NCBI RefSeq assembly: GCF_000614545.1
Contig: NZ_BAKW01000010.1
Coordinates: 1 to 64,000 of the forward strand
Origin: Asaia platycodi JCM 25414
Lineage (GTDB): Bacteria; Pseudomonadota; Alphaproteobacteria; Acetobacterales; Acetobacteraceae
Direction: 5' to 3'
Length of the DNA: 64,000 nucleotides
Shown here: positions 50,001 through 58,982 of the stretch, piece by piece
Numbering within the stretch: position 1 is the first letter of the stretch
How the letters are laid out: each line of letters starts with the position of its first letter
Position numbers and translations under genes: made by a program
Notes under the pieces: model-generated
Told to the model about the DNA's origin: nothing
Seen by the model: only the letters and a program-made list of their open reading frames with translations
The model's database searches: none

Positions 50001-51929
50001 GCGGCCATCAGGCCGTTTCACGCCATGTGCTTCGGGGCGCGAAGAACGAAGCCATACGCGTTCTCTTTGGCAGCGACTGGTGCCTTGCGGACTGGATGAA
50101 GGAAGCAAGACGTGAGGGCATACGCTACGGCCTGCGTCACATAGCCTTCAACCCTGCCGAGCCCATGAGTGACGAGGCCCTCGCCTCTTTCGCCGCCAGG
50201 CTGTGCGATGAGTTGCAAGCAGATAGGGAGCGCATGACGCTGGTCGTGCATCAGAAGAATGGCAACACCCATGGTCACCTGCTCCTGCCCGAATGGCAGG
50301 ACGACCATATGCTGAGCTCGCGCTTTTCCTGGCAGCGTCTGGAGAAATGTGCCCGTCTCGAGGAAATCCGTCTGGGGCATCAACTGGTTCCGGGTCGGCA
50401 TGACCGGGCCATTGTCAAAGCCCTGCGTCAGGAAGGAAAGACGGCAGAAGCGGAACGCGTTGAGGCGACCCTGCAGGGACCAGCAACCGATAGTGCAAAC
50501 CTCCCCGCCTCTACCCCTGCATCTCCTGACACACAACTCTCTCCAGCCGCATCCGCATCCAAACGCGGACCCCAGCCCCTTCCATGCGCAGCCTATACTT
50601 CGCAGGCGCGGCGCATAGCCGAGCGACAGAGACTGGATCTTGCTGAAGCAAAGAAGGTCATCGCCCCCCCTCTGGGCGCAGTCGGATAATCAGCTGCATC
50701 GTTTTCGCATCCTGCTGAAAACGACGGGCTGGGTCATGCGTGCCGGAGACCGGCATGATACCCGCAAGGACGTGCATATCATCGAGACATCAGATGGTGT
50801 GCTGATCGGGTCTTTCACGCGTCTGATGAAGACACGCATGAAGGATTTCCGCCAGCTTCTGGTGGATGAAGCGACCAGACCGAAATGCGGAGATATCCGG
50901 GCAGCAGTCAAGCCGCTCGTGGACCGTGCTGCTCTGGAGACGGCCGCGATGGAAAGTTATGCAGAGCGGAGCGGTCTGCTCCTGCCGTCCTGCGAGGAAC
51001 TGAGGCGTGACCCGGAAACACTTGCCAGAGCGGCTGCCAGAGGAGGGTCGTCACAGCACTCGCAAAAACGACCGAAGATCGTTTTTCTGGATCGTATCGA
51101 CGAACTGCCACCGAACTTTGCTCACTACATCCGGCAGTGGAGACGAGAAGCCAGAGCGTGCCGCACAGTACTGAATGCAAGACCGCCTCTGGAGTATGGC
51201 CCGCGGCGCTCTGTCGATGAACAAGGCGCAGCGCTCTTTGCGCAGATCGAAGACACGCGCAGGCAGCTCTGGCAGGCCGGAAAACAGCTGCAGGAAACAC
51301 GACAGGAGCGTGACGCTCTGCAGGACAGGGTGTTCGTCCTATCGAAGAAGAAACGCCTCTCCCATCTCGACGAGGAGATCGAACGGCTCTCGAAAATACT
51401 GTCCGAGATCCTGCGCTATCTTCTGCAGACCGTGTTCTGGCATCTTGGCCTGCGGGCCACGCCGCCCGAGCCGCTTTGTCTGCCTGTGCCGACAGAACGA
51501 GAAGAGACCAATGCGCGGCTACGGAGAGAGAACCGTGAGCTGCTTCAGCAGATCGTCAGGCGGGACACATGCAGGGAATGGCTTGTCACGCTCTGTCACG
51601 AGGCCGATGGACGCAGGGAGGAGGAGATCGCCGTCTGGAAAGAGCGCCATGTCGCCCAGTGCGATAGGGCCAAGAGAGATCTGGACCTGCTGGAGGCCAT
51701 CTGGATGCCGCCAGCAAAGCTGCCTCGTGAGACACAGGGAGAGATCATGAAATGCAAGCTGACCGGCAATCATGAAAAGGCCAAATACGTGATACGTGCC
51801 GCTTTGAGGAAATTGGACGCGGCTGAGGCAGTACGATTGGTAGCGGAGATGGAGAGCGAAAACGCTGCGCCCTTCGCCGAGACTCCAGCTCCCTACTCGG
51901 TGAAACCATCTCCCGTTTTTGAGCCGTAA
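50001..51929 (+). pseudogene. mobilisation relaxase, 5'-truncated and frameshifted
   Basis: From the junction near 50000 it reads as a MobA/VirD2-like relaxase: AKNEAIRVLFGSDWCLADWMKEAR, HIAFNPAEPMSDEAL and the metal-binding His motif VVHQKNGNTHGHLLLPEW. The N-terminal part with the nicking Tyr is missing. A run of seven C at 50664-50670 shifts the frame; a run of six or nine would connect it to a long C-terminal region (LWAQSDNQLHRFRILLK onward) of about 420 residues rich in charged helices and heptad-like segments (DTRRQLWQAGKQLQETRQERDALQ), likely coiled coil. It once nicked oriT for conjugative transfer; no oriT was identified. Confidence 0.68.
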
Positions 51930-51983
51930 AGGTCAGATTAGACCAGACCAGACCCGAATACGTTACAGGAACAGACTGATCAG

Positions 51984-52286
51984 TCAGATGATGAGGCCAA
52001 TGAGACCTAGCAGGGCTGGAACGAGCCAGACGGCCGCACCCCTACCCGGCCTTTTAGGGCGTTTACGCGCTGGTTCGGGTGGCGGTACCACACCTGCTTT
52101 CTCGTCGAGCCATGCGTCCAGATCCGTCACGCGAAAGCGTACGTCGCGTCTGCCATAGCTGATGGATTTCGGAGCTATACCCATCCACTTGCGATTGCGT
52201 AAGCGCCCAGGGGAAATACCCAGATAGCGCGCCGCATCCTCGCAATTCAGCACGGCCGGTCGGAGAGGTTCAGGTTTATCGGCCAT
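51984..52286 (-). CDS. small helix-turn-helix protein with C-terminal membrane helix
   Basis: A 100-residue protein. The first 60 residues resemble AlpA/excisionase-type winged HTH proteins: LNCEDAARYLGISPGRLRNRKWMG followed by ISYGRRDVRFRVTDLDAWLDEK, the usual wing and tail. A basic Pro-rich linker (PEPARKRPKRPGRG) leads to a terminal hydrophobic helix (AAVWLVPALLGLIGLII). DNA-binding plus a tail anchor is uncommon in this family. At the island edge it may be an excision or regulatory factor; the membrane part is unexplained. Confidence 0.68.
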   Translation of the reverse strand: MADKPEPLRPAVLNCEDAARYLGISPGRLRNRKWMGIAPKSISYGRRDVRFRVTDLDAWLDEKAGVVPPPEPARKRPKRPGRGAAVWLVPALLGLIGLII

Positions 52287-52476
52287 GAGTCCAGCGTTCT
52301 GAAACGAAGCCTTCTATTAAGCCGTCAGATGCTAGACACGTCAACCAAACGCGGCTGAGCCATGAGCCAAATGGCGGAAGATCAGGGGTGACAAGCAGTG
52401 ACCTATGGTGATAAAAAACACATGAAATCAGGGTTTTGTAATCTTGACCTCAGGCATCCCAAAGGTTCTTGCAGCT

Positions 52477-52528
52477 CTTTCACGGCGGTAACACGGGTTC
52501 GAATCCCGTACGCGACACCACGGCATTT
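52477..52528 (+). repeat. right attachment site (attR), partial tRNA-Glu copy
   Basis: Direct repeat of the 3' half of tRNA-Glu including T-arm, acceptor 3' strand and CCA. The single mismatch (CGCGAC for CGGGAC) would break one acceptor pair and marks it as a non-functional remnant. The sequence 5' of it is unrelated to the tRNA, which gives the island boundary. The downstream hairpin is conserved at 52530-52545. Confidence 0.87.
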
Positions 52529-52611
52529 ACCGCAGTTTTCTGCGGTATGCAGCCGGCTAGAAGCAAAATCCTAAATTCACCAAGTCATTGATTTTGAACT
52601 AACCAAGAAAA

Positions 52612-53143
52612 TATGCTTCCTTGGTATCCGAGGTTTCGTACGAGCTAATCAAGACGTTGAGGCATCCATCTCGTCAAAGAGACGCTAGTACAGTGGCTTC
52701 GGCCAATAACAACCCTGCAGAGTGGGCGATTGCGCGCATTTGAGGAAGCTCCGGCTCGTCGCTGATTTATCGAAAAACGTGTCAAGGTCGATCTACGCTA
52801 ATTCGAGAATACATCATTTTTCGACAAGCCCCCCCCCTCAGACAATCATTGGAACGCTATCGTGACGACTGCTTAGCACATCGCGAAGTGAACCGTAGCG
52901 GTCACATCTCTGCCCTGCTCAATGAGCTTGTCGTCACTGCCGTGATAAGCAAATGGTAGCCCGCTGATGTCAGGGCCTTTCACGAACATATGCTGTCTAA
53001 CGGTTGTGCTTTAGCGGCCCTCGTCAAGCGCCGCCATCTTCTCTCCAGTATTACGTAAGATCCGATCAGCGGATGAGACCTTCACGCGATGAATCAGGGA
53101 AGGGCTTTATAAGCGAGACTGCGCAGAAACGTTAATCGATCGA
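52612..53143 (+). pseudogene. heavily decayed copy of the island integrase
   Basis: Nucleotide similarity to the integrase at 38.5 kb is obvious in stretches such as GGAACGCTATCGTGACGA, CACATCTCTGCCCTGCTC and CTGACGT/CTGATGT-CGGGCCTTTC, in the same order and spacing. Many substitutions and stop codons (for example TAG in place of the Gln codon after AGCAAATGG) and frame changes destroy the coding sequence. Only about the N-terminal half remains. Unlike the core-gene frame breaks, this is real decay. Confidence 0.85.
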
Positions 53144-53757
53144 GTTCAAGTCTCGGATTGCGCCGGCGGTCACCCTGAACGCGCAGACGATTTAGGCTGC
53201 TGCCAGCCTGATCATCATGGAGGGACTTCATCCCAAGGTTGGTCCGTTGCTGGCGGAATGGAATTTTACGCGGGATGCTTCTTTTCGGTTACGCATAATC
53301 AGAGACGACAAATGATCGCTTCTGCAACATCCGCTTTCCGTGGTCCAACAACAAGGTACGCTGCAACGGCACGGACCTGTAATCGGCCTACGGACCATCC
53401 ACCACGCACGACGGCGCCATAACTGGTGTATCGCAAATGTTCCTACCTATAGCAGGATCTGATCGTGGACCGAGTCCGGATCTCGGCCATCGTCGACACT
53501 CCAATGCGCAAAGCCTTCCTCCATCTTATGGTGATTATGGATTGGTGCATTATATGGGTACCAATCCATGATTACCGATCAAGGCCAATAATTTATCATG
53601 CACTAGTTAACGGATGTGCGGGAAATACCTCATATCCGCAACAGCATGAACGGGCGCGGCTGGTGAACAACATGATCGAGGCGGGCCGCGATAAATTGAC
53701 ATAGTCGGTTGTGCGAATCCGCGAGTTCAAAACCTAAGGACCGCTTACGTCACCATC
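53144..53757. other. non-coding debris with a long hairpin
   Basis: About 610 bases without a supportable gene, probably remains of earlier insertions. The one clear structure is at 53530-53576: two 17-base arms that pair at all positions as RNA (15 Watson-Crick, two G-U) around a 13-base loop. A 79-codon open frame across it has no recognisable features. Confidence 0.45.
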
Positions 53758-53937
53758 ATGAGTCTAGAGGGCATGCGCAGGTTGGAAAAGGAGCGAACCA
53801 AGCTTCGGCGGCAGGAAAAAGGGCCAATAAGAGAACTGCACCCGATAGACGGGTGGCGCGGAATCTACACTTTCTGGAAAGCCGCACTCTACGAAGCTCT
53901 GCTTGCCATTCGAACACTTGCAACAAAGCCAGTCAGT
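53758..53937 (+). pseudogene. IS6-like transposase 3' remnant, left copy
   Basis: An end fragment of an insertion sequence, related in inverted orientation to the remnant at 60.46-60.69 kb. The last 30 bases (53908-53937) are identical to the inverted copy and contain CTTGCAACAAAGCC, which read on the other strand is GGCTTTGTTGCAAG, similar to IS6-family termini. The short reading frame (GMRRLEKERTKLRRQEK) parallels the ALRVLKKGQIR of the other copy but is corrupted. Confidence 0.6.
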
Positions 53938-53975
53938 ATCTAACAATTACCCCCCGCGACATGTAACGCTTAAGG

Positions 53976-56900
53976 GTGGCGAGTTTGCTTAAGAAATTTC
54001 TCCGTGGTTCAACGATAAAGACGCCGAAGGTACATATCGTTTTAAGTGATAAAAACTGGATTATAGAAGAACTTTCTCAGCATCTCGTTCATACACTTCC
54101 TTACGTAAGCGCGGGAATGAATGCGAATGCCAGTGCCTTAATTCAATATTACATGACGTATAGTTCTAGAATAAAACGTGTGTCCCCAATCGAACTTGCG
54201 CTTTTCACGCATCGCGAGGATGAGGCTAATGCAGCGCGTCGCTTCGACGATGCCGCCAAAGCCGTCGATCATGCCGTCTCTATGTCGCAGACCACTGACC
54301 GACTGGTGGCGGCGCTGGGCGTCAAAACGCGCAGCTGCATCTCGCCGGGCGTGGACCTCGAACGGTTCAGGCCACAGCTGAAGATAGCCGTGGTAGGGCG
54401 GACCTATCATACTGGCCGCAAGGGAGAGGCCTTGGTCCGCGCTGTGATGGATATCCCCGACATAGAGTGGCATTTCACGGGTAGCGGCTGGCCAGGACCG
54501 GCCTTGCATCTCGCAGAGCACCAGCTACCCGCCTTTTACCGGTCTATGGATTACATCTTGGTACCCGCTACGAATGAGGGCGGCCCAATGAGCGTTTTGG
54601 AAGCCCTGGCCAGCGGCGTGCCTGTTATCGCGTCGGATGTCGGCTGGGCCGCTGAATACCCGCACATTGCCTTTGAGCGTGGTAATGCCGCATCGCTGCG
54701 CACCGTGTTGGAGCGGTTGCGGGCCGAGCGATTTGCCTTGCGCGAAAATGTGACCGGCATGACTTGGTCCCGCTGGGTAGAAGAACATGACCGGCTGTTT
54801 ACGGAGCTTGCCTCCCGCCACAAGCCGTCCCTAGCAGGGGCGTCAGCTGCGGTGGCGTCGCATCATCAGGTGCGTTCGGTAGCACTCCTGACTCATGGCG
54901 CTGAGGATTACACGCTGGGGGGGCCAAGTGTGCGTGTGCCGCGGACGCAGGAAGAGTTGACGCGTTTGGGCTTGCGTGTAACGGTTGGCAAGCATCTGGA
55001 TACAGATGTTGCTTCGTCAGATGTTGTGCACGGTTTCAACATATGGGCGCCAACCGATGCTTATCGGATGGCCTGCCAAGCCAAACGGCAGAGTACGCCG
55101 CTTGTGTTTTCTCCAATTCTACTCGATCTCAGCGAGGCGCCTTTCTGGCAAGTGGATCTGCTGCGTGCCTTCCGTGCCGCGAGTGATGCACAAAATGCTG
55201 AGGCGCGCATCGTCGACGCTTTCTCCGCCTATGTGAAGCAAACGAAGCCGCCCGTTGATTTCGAGCCCGGTTATACGGCTGCTCTGAGGGCGATCAACGA
55301 GATAGCTGCCGCTACGGTGTTCCTTAGCGACAAGGAACGCAGACTGTACGAACGCCTCGTAGGAACACCTCCGGCCAACTCCTTCCTTGTCCGCAATCCC
55401 GTGGACGCATCGCGTTTCGAAGGGGCAGATCCGGACCTGTTTCGCAAGACATACGGACTGGACGACTACGTGCTGTGCGTCGGCCGCCTGGAGCACCGCA
55501 AGAACCAACTAATGCTGGCTGCGGCGCTGGCATCCACTGGCTTGCCTCTTGTTCTCATTGGCCACGAGGCTGATGAGGAATACGGTCAGCTGATACGCCG
55601 TTTCGGCGGCCCTAATCTGCATATCATCGGGCGCATCGATCCTAAATCGCCGCTGTTGGCGTCGGCTGTCCTCGGTGCGCGGGTTTTCGCCCTGCCAAGC
55701 TGGGCCGAAGGCGCTCCACTCGCCGCGCTTGAGGCCGGCGCTGCAGGCGCACGTATGGTGCTATCCGACCGTTCCGGCGAACGCGAATATTTTGGTGATC
55801 ATGCTCAATATTGTGATCCGGGAAGCATGGCCTCAATTCGCGAAAAAATCGTTGCGGCTTGGAAGAAACCGCGGGATGAGGCCGATGAGGAAGCACTGCG
55901 GCGCCTAGTTCGCGAGCAATATGACTGGTCCAGACATGCTGAGGCTACCCGTGCGGTCTATGAAGCGGTGGCGGGCCGACAGACTGCCGTTGTCACACCG
56001 GAGGCGCATAGCCCCGCACTGCCCTCGCCACGCGGTATCATTTTCGATATTACTACTTGGGCAAACAACCCCGACACGCTCTCAGGCATTGTTCGCGTAG
56101 AATGCGCAATCGCGCAAGCCTTGCTTCAGCGCGATGACCAGTCTGTACGCTTCATTCTATACCTAGATTTCGCGCGATTTGTGGAAGTTCCACGCCAGGT
56201 TGTTGAACAGGTTTCCATCGGTAGTTTCGTCAAGATGGTTCGCAACTTGAGCGAGCCGCCATTGATCGGGTTCGACACGCGCGACTATTCTGATCTTATC
56301 ACGGTTGGTAGCAGCTGGATGCAAAGCGCCGTCTACGCTGCGTCAATCGCCGGCTTTGCACGAGAGAATAACTTACATCTCAATATTCTGATGCACGATC
56401 TTACACCGCATCTATTCCCGCACTGGTACAATCCAGGATATACTGCAATATGGGATAAAAATTGCCGCAAGGTAGTATCGCAATCTGATCGTATACTGGT
56501 CTATTCAAATAGTACCGCGCGTGACGTTAATCGTTTCTGTCAATCTCAGGAGACACAGGCACCAGCGCTTGCCAAGATCCGGTTAGCTGATGAAATTGGT
56601 AATTTCGCCATGAGCGAGATCACCCCAGCTAGTCAAGCATTGCGCGACTGGTTCTCGCGTCGCCCCTTCATTCTCGCCGTCGGGGCTCTTCATACACGCA
56701 AAAATTACGGTCTGCTTTACGACGTCTGGACCATGCTGACCGAAAGCATGGGAGATGCGGCACCTTATCTCGTCATCGTTGGCGGGGTCGCATGGAATGG
56801 CCAAGAACTGGCCAGGGCCATTCGGGAAGACAATAGGGTCAACAGTCATATCCGGATCCTCAACGACGTCGACGATCAACTGCTCGCCTGGCTTTACGAA

Positions 56901-58907
56901 CATTGCTTGATGACGGCTTATCCCTCGCTTTACGAAGGCTGGGGACTGCCGGTCGGCGAGAGCCTGTCGCGAGGTAAGATCTGCCTCTCATCGGCGATCT
57001 CCTCGATGCCGGAAATCGCACCAGAGGCGACGGACCTTCTGCCGCCGATGGATCGCTCTGCCTGGGCAGCGCGGATCGAGCACTATGCCCGCTCAGCCGC
57101 TTCGCGCGCTACGCGTGAAGCGGAAATCCGCGAACGCTTTGTTGTAACAACTTGGGCGCAGACCACCGACGATATCATTCGCGCGCTGCGCACGCCTATC
57201 CGCCGCCCAGTGCCGGACAGATACTTGGCCGGTGCGCTAGTCGCAATGGCGGCCGACGGAGCCTCTCGCTATCTTGAGGATGGCTGGTACAGCGCCGAGG
57301 CCTGGGGCGTCTGGTCAGGTGATACCAAGGCTGTACTCTCGTTCCAGCTGGCTGGCCAGCCGGCAGGAAACATGGTTTTCTCAATCCTAGCCCGCGTGCT
57401 CAAACGTGCTACGGACCAATGTACTTATCGTGTTATTGTAAACGGTGTTTATTGCGGCGTGATCGTTTTTGGCAAAGAAGCCAAACCGAGTCCGATCATT
57501 CAATCGGTCGCACGTGTCCGTGTTCCGGCCAAAGCGTTGAACCGCGACGATGGATATGTCCGTATCGTCTTGGAAACAGACGTCCTGCTCCGGGTTCAGG
57601 ATATCGATCTCAATTCGCAGGACAGCCGCCGTCTCGGCATCGGATTGAGCGCCTTCATGCTTGAGGCAGAGGAGACCTCAGGCGACATGCCGCGTTTCCT
57701 CAGCACCCGGCCAGAGATCCGCGCCATGCTCAAAGTTCCGGTAACGCAGGACTTGGCTCACATGTTGTCGCACCATACTGGGCGAACGGCGATCCCACCT
57801 AATCAATGGGTATCTTCGATCGGTGATTATATCCGTTCGGGCAACAGTTCCGCCCACGGTGTCGTAGCGGTCGACGGTATCTTGAGCCTAGCCATGGGGA
57901 CAGCGCGGCTGCGCTTGGCAGAAAATGCAATTATCGATTTGGTGATCGATATCGGCCAATCCCCCAAAGAAAAAACGGATATCGATTTCTTCGCCAATGG
58001 AGAGCCAGTTTCTTCTTTCTCCCTCGAACCAGGCGAAACAATTGTTCAGCTGAACTTACCTCATGATACGCTTGGCGCTTCAGATCCACTGAATTTAGTG
58101 TTGGCTGTCCGTCACAAAGCCGGCTTGCAGGAATTCACGCTCAAGAAGCTACGTATAAGGCAAGACCACAAGGCTGCACCTTTAAACCTGTCGCATGGGG
58201 AAAGTGTCGTCATCGCAGAGTGGTTGCCCGATATCGCTTATCGGTCATGCGGGCAAATATCCGCGCGGCTGACCCTATCCGGGGTCAATGCTGATAGCGT
58301 ACTAATCATTCGTGGGGGGGGGCGCCAACTTGTCGCCGCCGAGTTCGACGGGGCTGCCGTTCCCTTTGTCATTGATGATACGGGGGACGTACTGGTGATG
58401 CCCAACGACGAACCGCAAGCGTTGAGCCAAGGTATGCTCGTATGGTCCTCTAAAAAGTCAGAAACTGATAAGGGTCTGATTACCATTCAGCAATTGGCCG
58501 CGCTTGATGCTCCGTCCGTCGCCACGACACCGCGATATGTTCCCTTAGGCAAGTGGAACGATGTCGAGGAGGATGGCAGGCAGTGGGGCTGCTGCGAAAC
58601 CCAGTCTTTCTGGGTTAAGCCAGGCCAAGCCCACGGGGTGTTGGTCTTGGCAGAGCATATCCTCGGGCATCGTGCAATGAACTCAATCTCTGTCACGGTC
58701 GACGGAGAAGCCGTAGACGCCACAATCGTCCCGTCTGGCGGCATAGGTCAATTCACGATCCACATTCCTCTCCCGCAAGGGGACGGTCCAGTGCGTCAGA
58801 TCGCTCTGTCCGGCCTGCCGGTTGTAAGGCCTGCCGATCTTGGAATGAACACGGATCAACGTAATCTGTCGCTGCGATTTGTCGAATTATCTGCGCTCGA
58901 CAGCTAA
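53976..58907 (+). CDS. giant multi-domain glycosyltransferase (three GT4-like modules plus C-terminal beta domains)
   Basis: A 1643-residue cytosolic protein with no signal peptide. Module 1 (about residues 15-290) is a short GT-B unit with GVDLERF, VVGRTYHTGRKG and ATNEGGPMSVLEALASGVPVIASDVG. Module 2 (295-680) has PVDASRF, VLCVGRLEHRKNQ and PSWAEGAPLAALEAGAAGARMV. Module 3 (690-1080) opens with the sugar-transfer motif TLSGIVRVE and has LAVGALHTRKNYGLL and PSLYEGWGLPVGESLSRG. Residues 1090-1643 are beta-rich with no recognised catalytic motif. The three modules probably add successive sugars, likely mannose/rhamnose-type, to a surface polysaccharide. It starts at a GTG with a weak ribosome site. 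Intact despite its length. Confidence 0.88.
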   Translation: MASLLKKFLRGSTIKTPKVHIVLSDKNWIIEELSQHLVHTLPYVSAGMNANASALIQYYMTYSSRIKRVSPIELALFTHREDEANAARRFDDAAKAVDHAVSMSQTTDRLVAALGVKTRSCISPGVDLERFRPQLKIAVVGRTYHTGRKGEALVRAVMDIPDIEWHFTGSGWPGPALHLAEHQLPAFYRSMDYILVPATNEGGPMSVLEALASGVPVIASDVGWAAEYPHIAFERGNAASLRTVLERLRAERFALRENVTGMTWSRWVEEHDRLFTELASRHKPSLAGASAAVASHHQVRSVALLTHGAEDYTLGGPSVRVPRTQEELTRLGLRVTVGKHLDTDVASSDVVHGFNIWAPTDAYRMACQAKRQSTPLVFSPILLDLSEAPFWQVDLLRAFRAASDAQNAEARIVDAFSAYVKQTKPPVDFEPGYTAALRAINEIAAATVFLSDKERRLYERLVGTPPANSFLVRNPVDASRFEGADPDLFRKTYGLDDYVLCVGRLEHRKNQLMLAAALASTGLPLVLIGHEADEEYGQLIRRFGGPNLHIIGRIDPKSPLLASAVLGARVFALPSWAEGAPLAALEAGAAGARMVLSDRSGEREYFGDHAQYCDPGSMASIREKIVAAWKKPRDEADEEALRRLVREQYDWSRHAEATRAVYEAVAGRQTAVVTPEAHSPALPSPRGIIFDITTWANNPDTLSGIVRVECAIAQALLQRDDQSVRFILYLDFARFVEVPRQVVEQVSIGSFVKMVRNLSEPPLIGFDTRDYSDLITVGSSWMQSAVYAASIAGFARENNLHLNILMHDLTPHLFPHWYNPGYTAIWDKNCRKVVSQSDRILVYSNSTARDVNRFCQSQETQAPALAKIRLADEIGNFAMSEITPASQALRDWFSRRPFILAVGALHTRKNYGLLYDVWTMLTESMGDAAPYLVIVGGVAWNGQELARAIREDNRVNSHIRILNDVDDQLLAWLYEHCLMTAYPSLYEGWGLPVGESLSRGKICLSSAISSMPEIAPEATDLLPPMDRSAWAARIEHYARSAASRATREAEIRERFVVTTWAQTTDDIIRALRTPIRRPVPDRYLAGALVAMAADGASRYLEDGWYSAEAWGVWSGDTKAVLSFQLAGQPAGNMVFSILARVLKRATDQCTYRVIVNGVYCGVIVFGKEAKPSPIIQSVARVRVPAKALNRDDGYVRIVLETDVLLRVQDIDLNSQDSRRLGIGLSAFMLEAEETSGDMPRFLSTRPEIRAMLKVPVTQDLAHMLSHHTGRTAIPPNQWVSSIGDYIRSGNSSAHGVVAVDGILSLAMGTARLRLAENAIIDLVIDIGQSPKEKTDIDFFANGEPVSSFSLEPGETIVQLNLPHDTLGASDPLNLVLAVRHKAGLQEFTLKKLRIRQDHKAAPLNLSHGESVVIAEWLPDIAYRSCGQISARLTLSGVNADSVLIIRGGGRQLVAAEFDGAAVPFVIDDTGDVLVMPNDEPQALSQGMLVWSSKKSETDKGLITIQQLAALDAPSVATTPRYVPLGKWNDVEEDGRQWGCCETQSFWVKPGQAHGVLVLAEHILGHRAMNSISVTVDGEAVDATIVPSGGIGQFTIHIPLPQGDGPVRQIALSGLPVVRPADLGMNTDQRNLSLRFVELSALDS

Positions 58908-58982
58908 ACGACTCAGGCGTCATAGCTGGACGCGCAGGGGGGCTGGCACGTTCGTGCCCCCCCCCGCATTCGCTTGCAGCCG

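Larger units (their letters stand above)
38307..52528. mobile_element. genomic island integrated in tRNA-Glu
   Basis: About 14.2 kb bounded by two copies of the tRNA-Glu 3' part. A tyrosine integrase lies directly after the tRNA, the classical island arrangement. Cargo: sugar ABC transporter and catabolic genes, a WGR protein, a decayed aminotransferase, an IS6-family element, a truncated serine recombinase and relaxase, and a small HTH-membrane protein. No complete conjugation set is present; the relaxase and recombinase are 5'-truncated, so the island is probably no longer self-mobile. Confidence 0.85.

Noticed and set aside
53465..53704. A 79-codon open frame across the orphan hairpin
   Set aside because: No family resemblance, and the frame runs through a strong inverted repeat; probably chance.
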